NCBI GenBank assembly: GCA_013141065.1
Contig: JABFRR010000001.1
Coordinates: forward strand, 174,633-238,632
DNA: 64,000 bases
Source of the DNA: Bacteriovoracaceae bacterium
Lineage (GTDB): Bacteria; Bdellovibrionota; Bacteriovoracia; Bacteriovoracales; Bacteriovoracaceae
Direction of reading: 5' to 3'
The notes beneath the pieces are model-generated. The model did not search any database and was not told where the DNA came from. It saw only the letters and a program-made list of their open reading frames with translations. This document shows, piece by piece, positions 28,011 through 36,089 of this stretch; within the stretch, counting starts at the first letter, position 1; each line of letters starts with the position of its first letter. Position numbers and translations under genes: made by a program.

Positions 28011-28349
28011 GTGGAAGCCAAAGAAAGAAAAATAAAAATTTATATGCAGGCTTCTGGCAAGAAGCCTTTTGAAGAATGGCTTGAAAATCTTAAAGATTCA
28101 ATATCCCGTGCTCGCATTAGAGCTCGAATTGATCAGGTTGCAATTGGTAATTTTGGAGACTCTAAAACAGTTGGCAATGGTGTCAGTGAATTAAGATTTT
28201 CCTTTGGGCCGGGATTTAGAATTTATTATGCAATAGATGGTGAAGCTCTTGTACTTCTTTTAGCTGGTGGTGATAAATCAAGTCAAGAAGACGATATTAC
28301 TAGAGCAAAAAAATATTGGAATAATTACAAGGAGAGATCAGATGAATAA
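28011..28349 (+). CDS. HigB-like addiction-module killer protein
   Basis: A 112-residue RelE-superfamily toxin: F.EWLENLKD..SRARIRARIDQVAIGNFGD.K.V..GVSELRF..GPGFRIYYA, then LLLAGGDKSSQEDDI..A..Y. This is the pattern of the short 'addiction module killer protein' family. It is a ribosome-dependent mRNA interferase by family. GTG start with a perfect AGGAGGAGG ribosome site. It overlaps the antitoxin start by 8 bases. Confidence 0.85.
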   Translation: MEAKERKIKIYMQASGKKPFEEWLENLKDSISRARIRARIDQVAIGNFGDSKTVGNGVSELRFSFGPGFRIYYAIDGEALVLLLAGGDKSSQEDDITRAKKYWNNYKERSDE

Positions 28350-28647
28350 AAGAAGCATAGATTACAGAGATGCTTTAATTGAAATTCTTCGAAATAACGA
28401 AGAGGAGCAAATGTTGTATCTGAAAGCGACACTTGAAGATAATTGGGATGCTCCTGAAGCTTTTTTACTTTCGCTTAAGACGATTGCTGAAGCTCGTGGT
28501 TTTTCAAATTTTGCACTAGAGGCAGGTCTTTCTCGCGAAAGCCTATACCGGACTCTTTCATCAAAAGGAAATCCAAAACTAGATACAGTTTTTAAAATGC
28601 TTAGAGCTCTCGGACTTAAATTAACCGTTGAAAGGGCGCCAAGCTAA
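28342..28647 (+). CDS. HigA-like (addiction-module antidote) antitoxin
   Basis: A 101-residue protein with a C-terminal helix-turn-helix (FSNFALEAGLSRESLYRTLSSKGNPKLDTVFKMLRALGLKL). The order toxin then antitoxin and this HTH sequence are typical of the antidote protein family. The ATG at 28,342 has an AAGGAGAG ribosome site inside the toxin gene. Confidence 0.85.
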   Translation: MNKRSIDYRDALIEILRNNEEEQMLYLKATLEDNWDAPEAFLLSLKTIAEARGFSNFALEAGLSRESLYRTLSSKGNPKLDTVFKMLRALGLKLTVERAPS

Positions 28648-28654
28648 CAGACCT

Positions 28655-28674
28655 TTGCCAGCAGACTTAGGGTA
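28655..28674 (+). repeat. Cassette-boundary repeat 8
   Basis: One mismatch (first base T), 7 bases after the antitoxin stop. Confidence 0.9.
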
Positions 28675-28874
28675 GTGTCTCTGCATAAATTAAATTAAAT
28701 TTTCACATTCACGTTTTTCAATTTTTGAATTTCTTCATTGCCTCTTATCCATAATTCCCAACAGTTAGAAAGATAAAAAAATATAGTGACTTGCAAGCAA
28801 ACCTTAAGAGTCAAAGACTTATATTCACTTAACAGAATATGTCTTTAACAGCATATATAATTGAGGTATAATAA

Positions 28875-29240
28875 ATGTGGGAAGTCATACAGACTGAAGA
28901 ATTTAATAATTGGTTTTGCGATTTGAGGGCAATTGCACAAAATAAGATTGTTTCACAAATAAAGGTAATTTATGAGCTAGGTCCAGGTTTAGGCAGACCG
29001 CTTGTTGATACAATTAAAGGAAGTAAGTTAAAAAACCTAAAAGAACTTCGACTAAGTGTAGATGGCCAAGTTGTTAGAATCTTTTTTGTTTTTGCCCCTG
29101 ACAGAAAAGCAATTTTATTAATAGGTGCAAGTAAAAACACATCTGGGGATAAACATTTTTATTCAAAAATGATTTTATTGAGCGAAAAGATTTATGACGA
29201 CTATTTGAATGTTAAGACTAAAAGCAGGAACCTAAAATGA
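28875..29240 (+). CDS. Gp49-like HigB toxin
   Basis: A 121-residue protein with the family core LGPGLGRPLVDTIKGSKLKNLKELRL, VVRIFFVFAPDRKAILLIGASK and HFYSKM, the phage-Gp49/HigB type of RelE-fold mRNA interferase. It overlaps its antitoxin gene by 4 bases. A promoter is likely in the AT-rich 200-base leader, but I cannot define it. Confidence 0.85.
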   Translation: MWEVIQTEEFNNWFCDLRAIAQNKIVSQIKVIYELGPGLGRPLVDTIKGSKLKNLKELRLSVDGQVVRIFFVFAPDRKAILLIGASKNTSGDKHFYSKMILLSEKIYDDYLNVKTKSRNLK

Positions 29241-29572
29241 AAAAGAAGAAATCATTATACAATCCAGATTTTTTTAAAAATGCAGAAAAAGTTATGGGTA
29301 AAAAACGTTTTACTAAAGCAATAAAAGAAGGTGAGGCTTTGACCCAAGAGTTAAGGCTAAAAATGGCCAGAGAGCTACTTGGTAAAAATCAAACAGATTT
29401 AAAGGGGATGACCCAACCAGAAGTCTCAAAAATTGAAGCCAGACGGGATTTGAAAATATCAACTCTTGTAAAATATGCAGAAGCTTTGGGAATGCAGTTA
29501 AAAATTACCTTTGAATCTAAATCAAAATCTGGGGTAGATAAGAAGATTAAACCAATTCTTGTTCTAGGTTAG
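29237..29572 (+). CDS. HigA-type Xre antitoxin
   Basis: A 111-residue protein with an Xre helix-turn-helix in the second half (LRLKMARELLGKNQTDLKGMTQPEVSKIEARRDLKISTLVKYAEALGM). It pairs with the preceding Gp49-like toxin. The helix-turn-helix has a slightly unusual KGMTQPEVSKIE turn. The stop is one base before repeat 9. Confidence 0.83.
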   Translation: MKKKKSLYNPDFFKNAEKVMGKKRFTKAIKEGEALTQELRLKMARELLGKNQTDLKGMTQPEVSKIEARRDLKISTLVKYAEALGMQLKITFESKSKSGVDKKIKPILVLG

Positions 29573-29573
29573 C

Positions 29574-29593
29574 GTGCCAGCAGACTTAGGGTA
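29574..29593 (+). repeat. Cassette-boundary repeat 9
   Basis: Exact consensus, one base after the antitoxin stop. Confidence 0.93.
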
Positions 29594-29728
29594 AAATAGT
29601 GAGTTGATAAAAAATTGACTACATTACTATCAAATATTTCACATTCTCCAAATATCTTTACCTAATCCTAATTATTTATCTTCCTTCAATAATAATTTAA
29701 ATTGCATGGTTACTCTTATTATCTTTCA

Positions 29729-29750
29729 AAATACTCCCCGTTGGGGTATT
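29729..29750 (+). promoter_or_regulatory. Imperfect palindrome before higB at 29,764
   Basis: ATACTCCCC, GTT, GGGGTAT form an imperfect inverted repeat just upstream of the ribosome site GAGGAG. A probable operator for the antitoxin encoded downstream. Confidence 0.5.
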
Positions 29751-29763
29751 GAGGAGTAGGCTT

Positions 29764-30048
29764 GTGCAGAAGTACAGAGTCGATTTAGAAAAAGTAAGCC
29801 ATTTATTTGAAAAGAAACTTCCCAGGGTTATTATAAGTAAGATTTATTCTTGGGTCTTAAGGGTAGAAATGAGGGGTATGGCAGAGACCAGAAAAATACT
29901 CTCATTGCATGATGAGCCCCTTAAGGGCGAAAGAAAAAATCAGAGGTCGATAAGACTCAATAAAGCCTACCGACTAATATATATTGAAGAGCCTGGTCAT
30001 TTAATTGTGATTGTTAAAGTAATTGAGGTTAATAAGCATGAATACTAA
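29764..30048 (+). CDS. HigB-type toxin (HigB-like_toxin family)
   Basis: Ninety-four residues from a GTG start with GAGGAG eight bases upstream. The C-terminal half reads LKGERKNQRSIRLNKAYRLIYIEEPGHLIVIVKVIEVNKHEY, the signature of HigB toxins ending in a conserved H-x-Y. It overlaps the antitoxin by 11 bases. A fossil of a related toxin lies in the next cassette. Confidence 0.83.
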   Translation: MQKYRVDLEKVSHLFEKKLPRVIISKIYSWVLRVEMRGMAETRKILSLHDEPLKGERKNQRSIRLNKAYRLIYIEEPGHLIVIVKVIEVNKHEY

Positions 30049-30352
30049 AATCAAATATGGCACCAAGGAATTAGAACGAGACTTTGGGCCATTAACCTTT
30101 GGAATGTTGTTAAAAAATTTTCGAGAAATAGATGAAATTTCTCAAAAAGATTTTTCCCAAATTTTGGGTATTTCACCACAAAGATTAAATGATTTTGAAA
30201 AAGGAAGACGATTACCAGATATATCTTCAGCCGTGCAATTTGCCAAAAAGCTAAAAGATTCTGAAGCTTTTTTTATTCAGATATTATTTCAAGATTATCT
30301 TCGTCACGAAAAATTGAGTTTAAGTGTTTTTATCACAAAAAAATCTGCATAG
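30038..30352 (+). CDS. HigA-type Xre antitoxin
   Basis: A 104-residue protein with GPLTFGMLLKNFREIDEISQKDFSQILGISPQRLNDFEKGRRLP, a standard Xre helix-turn-helix, followed by a short tail. Partner of the toxin at 29,764. The stop TAG touches repeat 10 directly. Confidence 0.85.
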   Translation: MNTKIKYGTKELERDFGPLTFGMLLKNFREIDEISQKDFSQILGISPQRLNDFEKGRRLPDISSAVQFAKKLKDSEAFFIQILFQDYLRHEKLSLSVFITKKSA

Positions 30353-30372
30353 GTGCCAGCAGACCTAGGGTA
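30353..30372 (+). repeat. Cassette-boundary repeat 10
   Basis: One mismatch (GACCTAGGG), immediately after the antitoxin stop. Confidence 0.92.
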
Positions 30373-30523
30373 GAGTAACTCTTAATAGACTCTAATCATC
30401 TATTGATTTCTAATTTTACCCACCTTCTTAAAATTATATAGTTAGTGATTTAATTCAAGTGTGCTTATTGCATATAACTTCATAATCAGAGAAAAAGCGT
30501 ACTTCTCAAAGGAGTAATGCTAA

Positions 30524-30661
30524 AATGAGTTGTTGAAAGGAAAACGAACTGGCCAAAGATCTGTTCGTTTAAATAGTTCTTATCGAGTCATCTATGTAGA
30601 AAACTTGCTTAAGGAAATTGTCATCATTAATGTTATTGAGTTTAACAAGCATGAGTATTAA
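30524..30661 (+). pseudogene. Fossil of a HigB toxin
   Basis: The frame before the antitoxin reads NELLKGKRTGQRSVRLNSSYRVIYV...EFNKHEY, matching the last 45 residues of the toxin at 29,764. The N-terminal half is gone and a TAA closes the frame at 30,521. The toxin is lost while its antitoxin remains. Confidence 0.8.
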
Positions 30662-30959
30662 AAAAATCAGAGCTATAGAATATTTAGAAAAAAAGTATGG
30701 GCCTTTGAGTTTAGGTGATTTTATAAAATCTCTACGAGAGTCAGACGGAATAACTCAGACAGAGTTTGCAGAAAAACTTAAGATTTCAAGAGCTAATTTG
30801 TGTGACATCGAAAAAAATAGAAAGCTGATTAGTCCTGAAAGATCAGCTAAATTTGCCAAAATATTAAACTACCCTGAAAATTTTTTTGTTAAACTGGCCC
30901 TTGAAGACGTCTTGAGAAAATCAAAACTAAAGTATCATGTTGAGCTCAAGGCTTCATAG
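30651..30959 (+). CDS. Orphan HigA-type Xre antitoxin
   Basis: A 102-residue protein with KKYGPLSLGDFIKSLRESDGITQTEFAEKLKISRANLCDIEKNRKL, closely similar in layout to the antitoxin at 30,038. It begins at the ATG that overlaps the toxin fossil's last codons. Without a working toxin it could still neutralise related toxins. The stop is 2 bases before repeat 11. Confidence 0.82.
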   Translation: MSIKKIRAIEYLEKKYGPLSLGDFIKSLRESDGITQTEFAEKLKISRANLCDIEKNRKLISPERSAKFAKILNYPENFFVKLALEDVLRKSKLKYHVELKAS

Positions 30960-30961
30960 CT

Positions 30962-30981
30962 GTGCCAGCAGACTTAGGGTA
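30962..30981 (+). repeat. Cassette-boundary repeat 11
   Basis: Exact consensus, 2 bases after the orphan antitoxin stop. Confidence 0.93.
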
Positions 30982-31002
30982 GAGAAAGAAGAAAAGAAAA
31001 CA

Positions 31003-31034
31003 AGAGAGCTGACGGCTAGCGCCGTCAGCTCTCT
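31003..31034. terminator. GCCGTCAG hairpin 2
   Basis: Perfect 14-base stem (AGAGAGCTGACGGC and its complement) with loop TAGC, 21 bases after repeat 11. The rest of this short cassette, to 31,136, has only tandem ATATCAAGGTT copies and no gene. Confidence 0.65.
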
Positions 31035-31136
31035 TTAGCATAAAATATCTTACGTATTAGCCTAATGTAAGAGTACTGACTTCGCTCGGTTGAATAAATA
31101 CATATATCAAGGTTATATCAAGGTTATATCTAGGCC

Positions 31137-31156
31137 GTGCCAACAGACTTATGGTT
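31137..31156 (+). repeat. Cassette-boundary repeat 12 (variant)
   Basis: GTGCCAACAGACTTATGGTT, three mismatches. It closes a cassette with no recognisable gene. Confidence 0.8.
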
Positions 31157-31227
31157 ACAATAAAAAGAGCTGACCGATGTGTTTATGAAGAGAGTGTACT
31201 TGTAATAACTGTTTTCTAAGGCGATTT

Positions 31228-31638
31228 ATGAAGAAATGGAAAGAAGATTTAGATGGCCTAGTTCCTTTAGAGTATATTCATTTTAAAAATGTACCAATGA
31301 AAGAATCTAAGCATGGGCCTGTTATAGATTTAGATCCTGCTCTTCTTGAAAAACTAGCAGCAATAGCGATTTTAAGAGAAAAAATTCCATTAAGAGGAAT
31401 AGAAGTGCATTTTTTAAGAAAAGTTATTGGACTTTCAATGGAAAAATTTGCGAGAAAACTTGGATTATCCTCTGGAACAATATTTCATTGGGAAAAAAAT
31501 GAATTCGTTAGACTATCCATCGTTAATGAACTGGCCGTGAGATCATTTACTGCTGAAGCATTAGACATTGAAATTTCAGGAAAGTTCTCTGAGCTTCTTG
31601 GAGATAAAATTCGTCAGATAAACTTAAATGCAGCATAA
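31228..31638 (+). CDS. Solitary helix-turn-helix antitoxin-like protein
   Basis: A 136-residue protein. The second half holds an Xre-like helix-turn-helix (LRGIEVHFLRKVIGLSMEKFARKLGLSSGTIFHWEKNE) similar to the DNA-binding half of MqsA-type antitoxins. The N-terminal 60 residues have one proline-rich stretch (LVPLEYIHFKNVPMKE) and no zinc-binding cysteines. No toxin gene is present in this cassette. Ribosome site AAGGCGA is weak. Confidence 0.68.
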   Translation: MKKWKEDLDGLVPLEYIHFKNVPMKESKHGPVIDLDPALLEKLAAIAILREKIPLRGIEVHFLRKVIGLSMEKFARKLGLSSGTIFHWEKNEFVRLSIVNELAVRSFTAEALDIEISGKFSELLGDKIRQINLNAA

Positions 31639-31643
31639 ATTCG

Positions 31644-31663
31644 GTGCCAGCAGACTTAGGGTT
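31644..31663 (+). repeat. Cassette-boundary repeat 13
   Basis: One mismatch (final T), 5 bases after the preceding stop. It opens the 4.4-kb YcaO/kinase cassette; the 250 bases to 31,914 hold no other gene. Confidence 0.92.
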
Positions 31664-31914
31664 GAGTTACTGCGTAAGTCTTTAAACAATCAATTATTGG
31701 GTCATTATTGTGATATTGAGACTAACTATAGTGAGACTTTCTCATTATTTTGGTAAAACCTGTTAAGACGTTAATCTGTTTCAAGTGACTATTTATAGCA
31801 CAATAATAGCTTCCGAATCGAAGTTGAGGTCTGTAAGAATTACAAGATTTGCCATTATTAAGCACGAATTATGACTTGCGTGCTAATTAAATCCTAAAAA
31901 AGAAGGAAATAATA

Positions 31915-32109
31915 ATGAAAAAACTCAATTTAAAATCAATCCTGGGCACGGCAATAGTTCTATCTGCTTTGGCAAATGCACGAGCAGAAATTCCTAAAAA
32001 AGTTAAGAAATCAAAAACTACCTCAGCTGTAGTTTTTAAAATACAAGATCGAACCAACGATCAAAATTCAGTTTCAGATGGTAGTAAAACAGAAAAAACA
32101 TCAAAATAG
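31915..32109 (+). CDS. Small exported peptide, candidate precursor of the YcaO cassette
   Basis: Sixty-four residues with a strong ribosome site (AGAAGGAA). Residues 1-24 look like a Sec signal peptide (MKKLNLKS, hydrophobic core, ANARA), leaving a ~40-residue, Lys/Ser/Thr-rich, cysteine-free mature part. It lies 8 bases before the binding-protein gene and starts the operon. It may be the substrate, signal or a helper of the YcaO enzyme. A Sec signal would be unusual for a RiPP precursor, so this remains a hypothesis. Confidence 0.6.
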   Translation: MKKLNLKSILGTAIVLSALANARAEIPKKVKKSKTTSAVVFKIQDRTNDQNSVSDGSKTEKTSK

Positions 32110-32117
32110 AGTTTTAT

Positions 32118-33530
32118 TTGAAAACAATTAATATTTTTTTGTTATACTTAGTCACATCTATGAATGCATTTGCTCAACTTAAAATAGCTATTCCAAGCCT
32201 TTCTCAGAAGCTGAATCACTTGGAGATTCATTCCGTTAGCGAATATGTCATTTTCGATGACCTATTACGTTCTCTAGTAAAGTTTGATTCAAACGGAGAA
32301 CTTGCACCGGACTTGGCCGAGTCATGGGAAGTAAAAGATCAATATAAAAAATTTGTTCTAAAAATTAAGCCTAATCAACACTTTTCTGACAATAGCCTAA
32401 TCACTACTAAAGATATTGTAATGTCTCTCCAGAATGTCTTGGCAAATCCGGCTATAGTTCACGGTGACGGAAAAAAAATTAAAAAAGTGTCAATTTTAAA
32501 TGACTCTCAAGTTGAAATTGAATTAACTGAAAGTAACCCATTTTTTTTAACAGAGCTCTCTTCTCCCGAATATCGAATTGTCAAAACAACCGATGCTAAA
32601 TATGGAGTCACTTCAGGTCCTTATTTTTTGACAAAAAATAGCTCTTCAAAAAAACTTAGCCTGAAACTTAATGAATATTATCCTTTCGAAACTAATGTTA
32701 AGTATAAAGAAGTTGACTACATACCTTATCAGAAAATTACAAAGAAAGAGCTTGATAGTTTTGATATAATTTGGCCAGCGTCCACGATGGGATTGGCTGA
32801 AATTGAGAACATTATAAAGAACGGATACTATGTATATAAACTAAACTTAGGTTTTTCGTATTGGCTTTCACTAAATCCTAATACTTTAAATGCCAACGAA
32901 CGCATTTTTATAAAACATAAACTAGATTCAATGCTAAAGGATTCAACTTTTTTTTCGAATAATAATTTTACTAGATCAAGTCAGCTTTTTTTACCTTATG
33001 GTCCTGGACGTTTAACTGATGAAGGCATTGACTCTATTAATGGTAAACTAAGTAAGGTTGCTTCAGCTAAACTTGAAAAAGTAAAAATGCTTCTTCCTAA
33101 AAGTATACAACAGGAGTTATTGCTCCAACTAAAATCGGCATTTAATCAAATTGACCTGCATTACTATTCAGATTTCTCTGAATATGCTAAACTGATCAAA
33201 CAGCACCAGTATGATGTGAGTTTAGTAAACAATGATCTCTCTTCTATTGACTTGCGCTCAAGTCTCGTTGTGACCTTTAACTCGTCAAGACCTTTGGTAT
33301 TGACTGAAAAAAATAAAACCGACTATGAAGAACTATTAAAAAAGATCAACACTGAATTAAATTCTAAAAAGAGATATGAATTAATAAAATTGCTAGGTGA
33401 GAAATTACTAAGCGATGTCATTATTTATCCACTTTATTATGACTATGGTTTTGTATTGGCCAAAAATGGTATTGATCTATCCCAACTTAACAAATCGGGC
33501 GCTGAGACATTTTCGTGGAAAATCAAATAA
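32118..33530 (+). CDS. Peptide/nickel-type ABC substrate-binding protein (SBP_bac_5-like), no permease
   Basis: A 470-residue protein with a signal peptide (MKTINIFLLYLVTSMNAFAQ) and the SBP_bac_5 layout: DDLLRSLVKFDSNGELAPDLAESWEV, FVLKIKPNQHFSDNSLITTKDIV, GPYFL. These proteins bind oligopeptides in the periplasm. No transporter permease or ATPase gene accompanies it, which suggests a receptor role feeding the sensor kinase downstream. Start is TTG. It overlaps the YcaO gene by 16 bases. Confidence 0.8.
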   Translation: MKTINIFLLYLVTSMNAFAQLKIAIPSLSQKLNHLEIHSVSEYVIFDDLLRSLVKFDSNGELAPDLAESWEVKDQYKKFVLKIKPNQHFSDNSLITTKDIVMSLQNVLANPAIVHGDGKKIKKVSILNDSQVEIELTESNPFFLTELSSPEYRIVKTTDAKYGVTSGPYFLTKNSSSKKLSLKLNEYYPFETNVKYKEVDYIPYQKITKKELDSFDIIWPASTMGLAEIENIIKNGYYVYKLNLGFSYWLSLNPNTLNANERIFIKHKLDSMLKDSTFFSNNNFTRSSQLFLPYGPGRLTDEGIDSINGKLSKVASAKLEKVKMLLPKSIQQELLLQLKSAFNQIDLHYYSDFSEYAKLIKQHQYDVSLVNNDLSSIDLRSSLVVTFNSSRPLVLTEKNKTDYEELLKKINTELNSKKRYELIKLLGEKLLSDVIIYPLYYDYGFVLAKNGIDLSQLNKSGAETFSWKIK

Positions 33531-34471
33531 ACGATTTATTACAATTTATCTCCATGCGCTTTCCCGGAACTCGCTTTGAAGTTATTCACAATTCATTTTC
33601 ACCAACCTTAAAACATTTTATCGTAAAAGATAAAAATGACGAAAAAGGATTCGGAACAGATCACAATTATATCGAGGCTATTGAAAAAGCTTATTCTGAA
33701 TTTGTAGAAAGAAAAACCTTTCACGAATTACACAGAATATTTGGTCAGTTTAAAACCTCTAATGGTTTTGCAGCTCATATTGACTCAAAAAGTGCGAAAC
33801 ATTCAAGTGTTAATGAACTCATTGAAAGAGACTCACTTCTTTTAACTTGGCACAGTAAGACTGCTCCTTATTGGTTAACTGAGGTCGAAGCAAAAGCATT
33901 AATGCTTCCTGAAAACTTAGAAATCTACTCCAAGCATAAAAAACTTGGTCTCAGGTTAAGTTTAGGAATTGTAGCAAAACAGAAAAAAGCTTTTACTTGT
34001 ATCGCAAAAGTTGAGGGTAGATTTAAAGGAAAAAACTTTTTTTACGTTGATACAAAAGCAGGATCGAATCTCGTCGTTTTATTAAATGCTCTTATTGAAA
34101 GTATTACATTTTATTCACACTTTATGAGCCAGGGCCTTCCTGTTAATAATAGATCTAAAGCATATAAACCAAATCAGCCAATAGATCATTTTTACTACTA
34201 TCTAAATCATTCAGTTGATATAGAATGGTTTCACAAAGGCTCGACGGAAGTTTTGGAATTACCCGCCAAGGATATTAGCACATATATTATAAAACCAGAA
34301 GAAATTCTTGGGTGTGAAAAATCAAAAAGAATTGTTTCATTCTCAGAATCTAACCTGATGCAATCTTATTACTGTGGAGAATTTCACCTGAAGAATATAA
34401 ATTTGAAACGATTTTATGAGGTTTTTGGTAAAAAAATTAAACTTAATACTCAACTCCATCCACTGTCATGA
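33515..34471 (+). CDS. YcaO-domain protein
   Basis: A 318-residue protein, short for the family. It has the YcaO core: GFGTDHNYIEAIEKAYSEFVERKTF (E62, E65, R66), FKTSNGFAAHID, then VNELIERDSLLLTWH (E101, E104, R105, D106), residues that bind ATP/Mg in known YcaO enzymes. The C-terminus is TQLHPLS, reminiscent of the proline-rich tail but less regular. YcaO enzymes activate backbone amides to make azolines, thioamides or amidines. The partner binding domain is not fused. GTG start inside the upstream gene. Confidence 0.8.
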   Translation: MENQINDLLQFISMRFPGTRFEVIHNSFSPTLKHFIVKDKNDEKGFGTDHNYIEAIEKAYSEFVERKTFHELHRIFGQFKTSNGFAAHIDSKSAKHSSVNELIERDSLLLTWHSKTAPYWLTEVEAKALMLPENLEIYSKHKKLGLRLSLGIVAKQKKAFTCIAKVEGRFKGKNFFYVDTKAGSNLVVLLNALIESITFYSHFMSQGLPVNNRSKAYKPNQPIDHFYYYLNHSVDIEWFHKGSTEVLELPAKDISTYIIKPEEILGCEKSKRIVSFSESNLMQSYYCGEFHLKNINLKRFYEVFGKKIKLNTQLHPLS

Positions 34472-35076
34472 AAACTAACAAAATTACATTATATTTTATT
34501 ATGGTTACTCTAGTTGTGTCTTTTATACTTGGAAGCTTTTTTTATTTTTTCACTAAAGAAAAAGACAGTGCTTTGAATTCAGCAATCCAAACCTATCGTG
34601 AAAACTCAACTAAGCTTATTGCTGATAAGGTCTATGAAGATTTGCTAATAGAGAATCTTCTAGAAGCACAAAGAAAATTAATCTTACTTAAAGAAAGTAA
34701 GATCATCGATGAGTATCAAATTATCAAAAAAGATCAGTTCCTAAATAATGAATTGAAATATTGTGAAACTATTTTTTTTGACAAAGCTTTAAAATCTATT
34801 ACATGGGGAAAAGTCTGCATTAACTACCCTGGGACTTTTCAAGAAAAGACATTAATTAACTTAAAAGGTATCTCACTAATATTTATCTCACTGATAGCCT
34901 TTATAGCATTTTTAATAATTTTATTATTTAAGAAAGCTACAAAAATTAATAATGATCTCTATGTGGGGGTTGGGCAAGTTCTAGATTCAGATGGAATTTA
35001 TAATTATGAAGAATCCTTCTGGGCACCGGTCTTAAAGGAACTAGATAAATTGGTTGTCTTAAATAAAAAACGCTGA
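34468..35076 (+). CDS. Sensor half of a split histidine kinase
   Basis: A 202-residue protein with two membrane helices (residues ~8-28 and ~133-155) flanking a ~100-residue periplasmic domain with two cysteines, then a short cytoplasmic linker ending in a run of lysines. The layout is that of a kinase input module. It overlaps the YcaO gene by 4 bases. The frame stops in an A6 tract at 35,065; removal of one A would fuse it to the kinase frame that follows. Confidence 0.72.
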   Translation: MKTNKITLYFIMVTLVVSFILGSFFYFFTKEKDSALNSAIQTYRENSTKLIADKVYEDLLIENLLEAQRKLILLKESKIIDEYQIIKKDQFLNNELKYCETIFFDKALKSITWGKVCINYPGTFQEKTLINLKGISLIFISLIAFIAFLIILLFKKATKINNDLYVGVGQVLDSDGIYNYEESFWAPVLKELDKLVVLNKKR

Positions 35077-35083
35077 AAAAAAA

Positions 35084-36058
35084 TTGTTTGATCAAAAAAT
35101 TGAAGAGGAAAAAATAGAACTGGCCAATCAAGTTGCCCATGATATTAGATCTCCATTGGCAGCACTCGAGGCAATTGATTTAAATCAATTGCCTGATATA
35201 AATAATCGTAGGCTAGCAAAAGATTCCCTCAAGAGGTTAAAAGGAATTGCAGAAGTCCTCCTCGAAAAAGGTAGAGCTGAAAATAATGAGGTATTACCAG
35301 AAGTAAATCTTAATTCCCTTATTAATAATGTTATTGAATCTAAGAAAATTGAATTCAAAAATAGGAAAATTGAAACGAAGATTACTTCCCAGGAAGGATT
35401 GGCCAATATTCATGAGATTAAACTAGAAAGTATTTTATCAAACTTATTAACAAATGCCTTTGAGGCTTCTGATATGAATTCATCTATCATTGTCGAATCG
35501 GAAATTTGTAATAAAAATTATATAATTCGAATTTCAGACCATGGTAAAGGAATTTCTGCAGAATTATTAGCGAAGCTAGGCAAAGAAAAAGTATCTTTTG
35601 ATAAAACTAATGGTAACGGACTTGGTGTATACTACGCGCTTCAAATAATTAATTCCTGGGGAGGTGCCCTCGAGATAAAATCTCAAGTCAACGTCGGCAC
35701 AACAATAAAAATATCTTTACCAATAACAGTTAATCAACACAGTCAAAGTTCGCTCAGTATCTTAATCGATAACGATGAATTAGTTTGCCTTACCTGGGAA
35801 ATGAAAGCTAAAAAAGCAGGAATAGACTTAAAGATATTTAGATCATCGGTAGAATTGTTTTCCAATGTTGGACTACTTCCCATTGATGCATGTTTTTACA
35901 TTGACTCTGAACTTGATAACGAAAAAGGGGAAAATATCGCTCAGAAGCTCTTCAGTATGGGGTTTTTAAACTTAAATATGTGTACTGGGTATTCAAAAGA
36001 TAAATTCGCTCATTTGCCGTTTATAAAAAAGGTAATTAACAAATCACCTCCATTTTAG
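35084..36058 (+). CDS. Histidine kinase core with degenerate receiver domain
   Basis: A 324-residue frame. The H box (VAHDIRSPL, H19) is near the start, followed by N box NLLTNAFEA, G1 DHGKGIS and G2 GNGLGVYYA of a HATPase. Residues ~215-324 look like a receiver (ILIDNDE, then FYIDSEL) that may be degenerate. Without the upstream sensor half it would be a soluble kinase. The open frame extends upstream to about 35,063 without a proper start, supporting a single ancestral gene from 34,468 to 36,058. Confidence 0.78.
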   Translation: MFDQKIEEEKIELANQVAHDIRSPLAALEAIDLNQLPDINNRRLAKDSLKRLKGIAEVLLEKGRAENNEVLPEVNLNSLINNVIESKKIEFKNRKIETKITSQEGLANIHEIKLESILSNLLTNAFEASDMNSSIIVESEICNKNYIIRISDHGKGISAELLAKLGKEKVSFDKTNGNGLGVYYALQIINSWGGALEIKSQVNVGTTIKISLPITVNQHSQSSLSILIDNDELVCLTWEMKAKKAGIDLKIFRSSVELFSNVGLLPIDACFYIDSELDNEKGENIAQKLFSMGFLNLNMCTGYSKDKFAHLPFIKKVINKSPPF

Positions 36059-36069
36059 CCTACACGCTC

Positions 36070-36089
36070 TACCACAAGTCTGCTGGCAC
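36070..36089 (-). repeat. Cassette-boundary repeat 14 (minus strand, variant)
   Basis: On the minus strand reads GTGCCAGCAGACTTGTGGTA, two mismatches, and directly abuts the stop codon of the minus-strand sugar transferase. Confidence 0.92.

Noticed and set aside
35062..35083. Programmed -1 frameshift at AAAAAAC in the kinase
   Set aside because: The kinase frame is +1 relative to the sensor frame, so a -1 slip would not reach it; a single-base indel is simpler.
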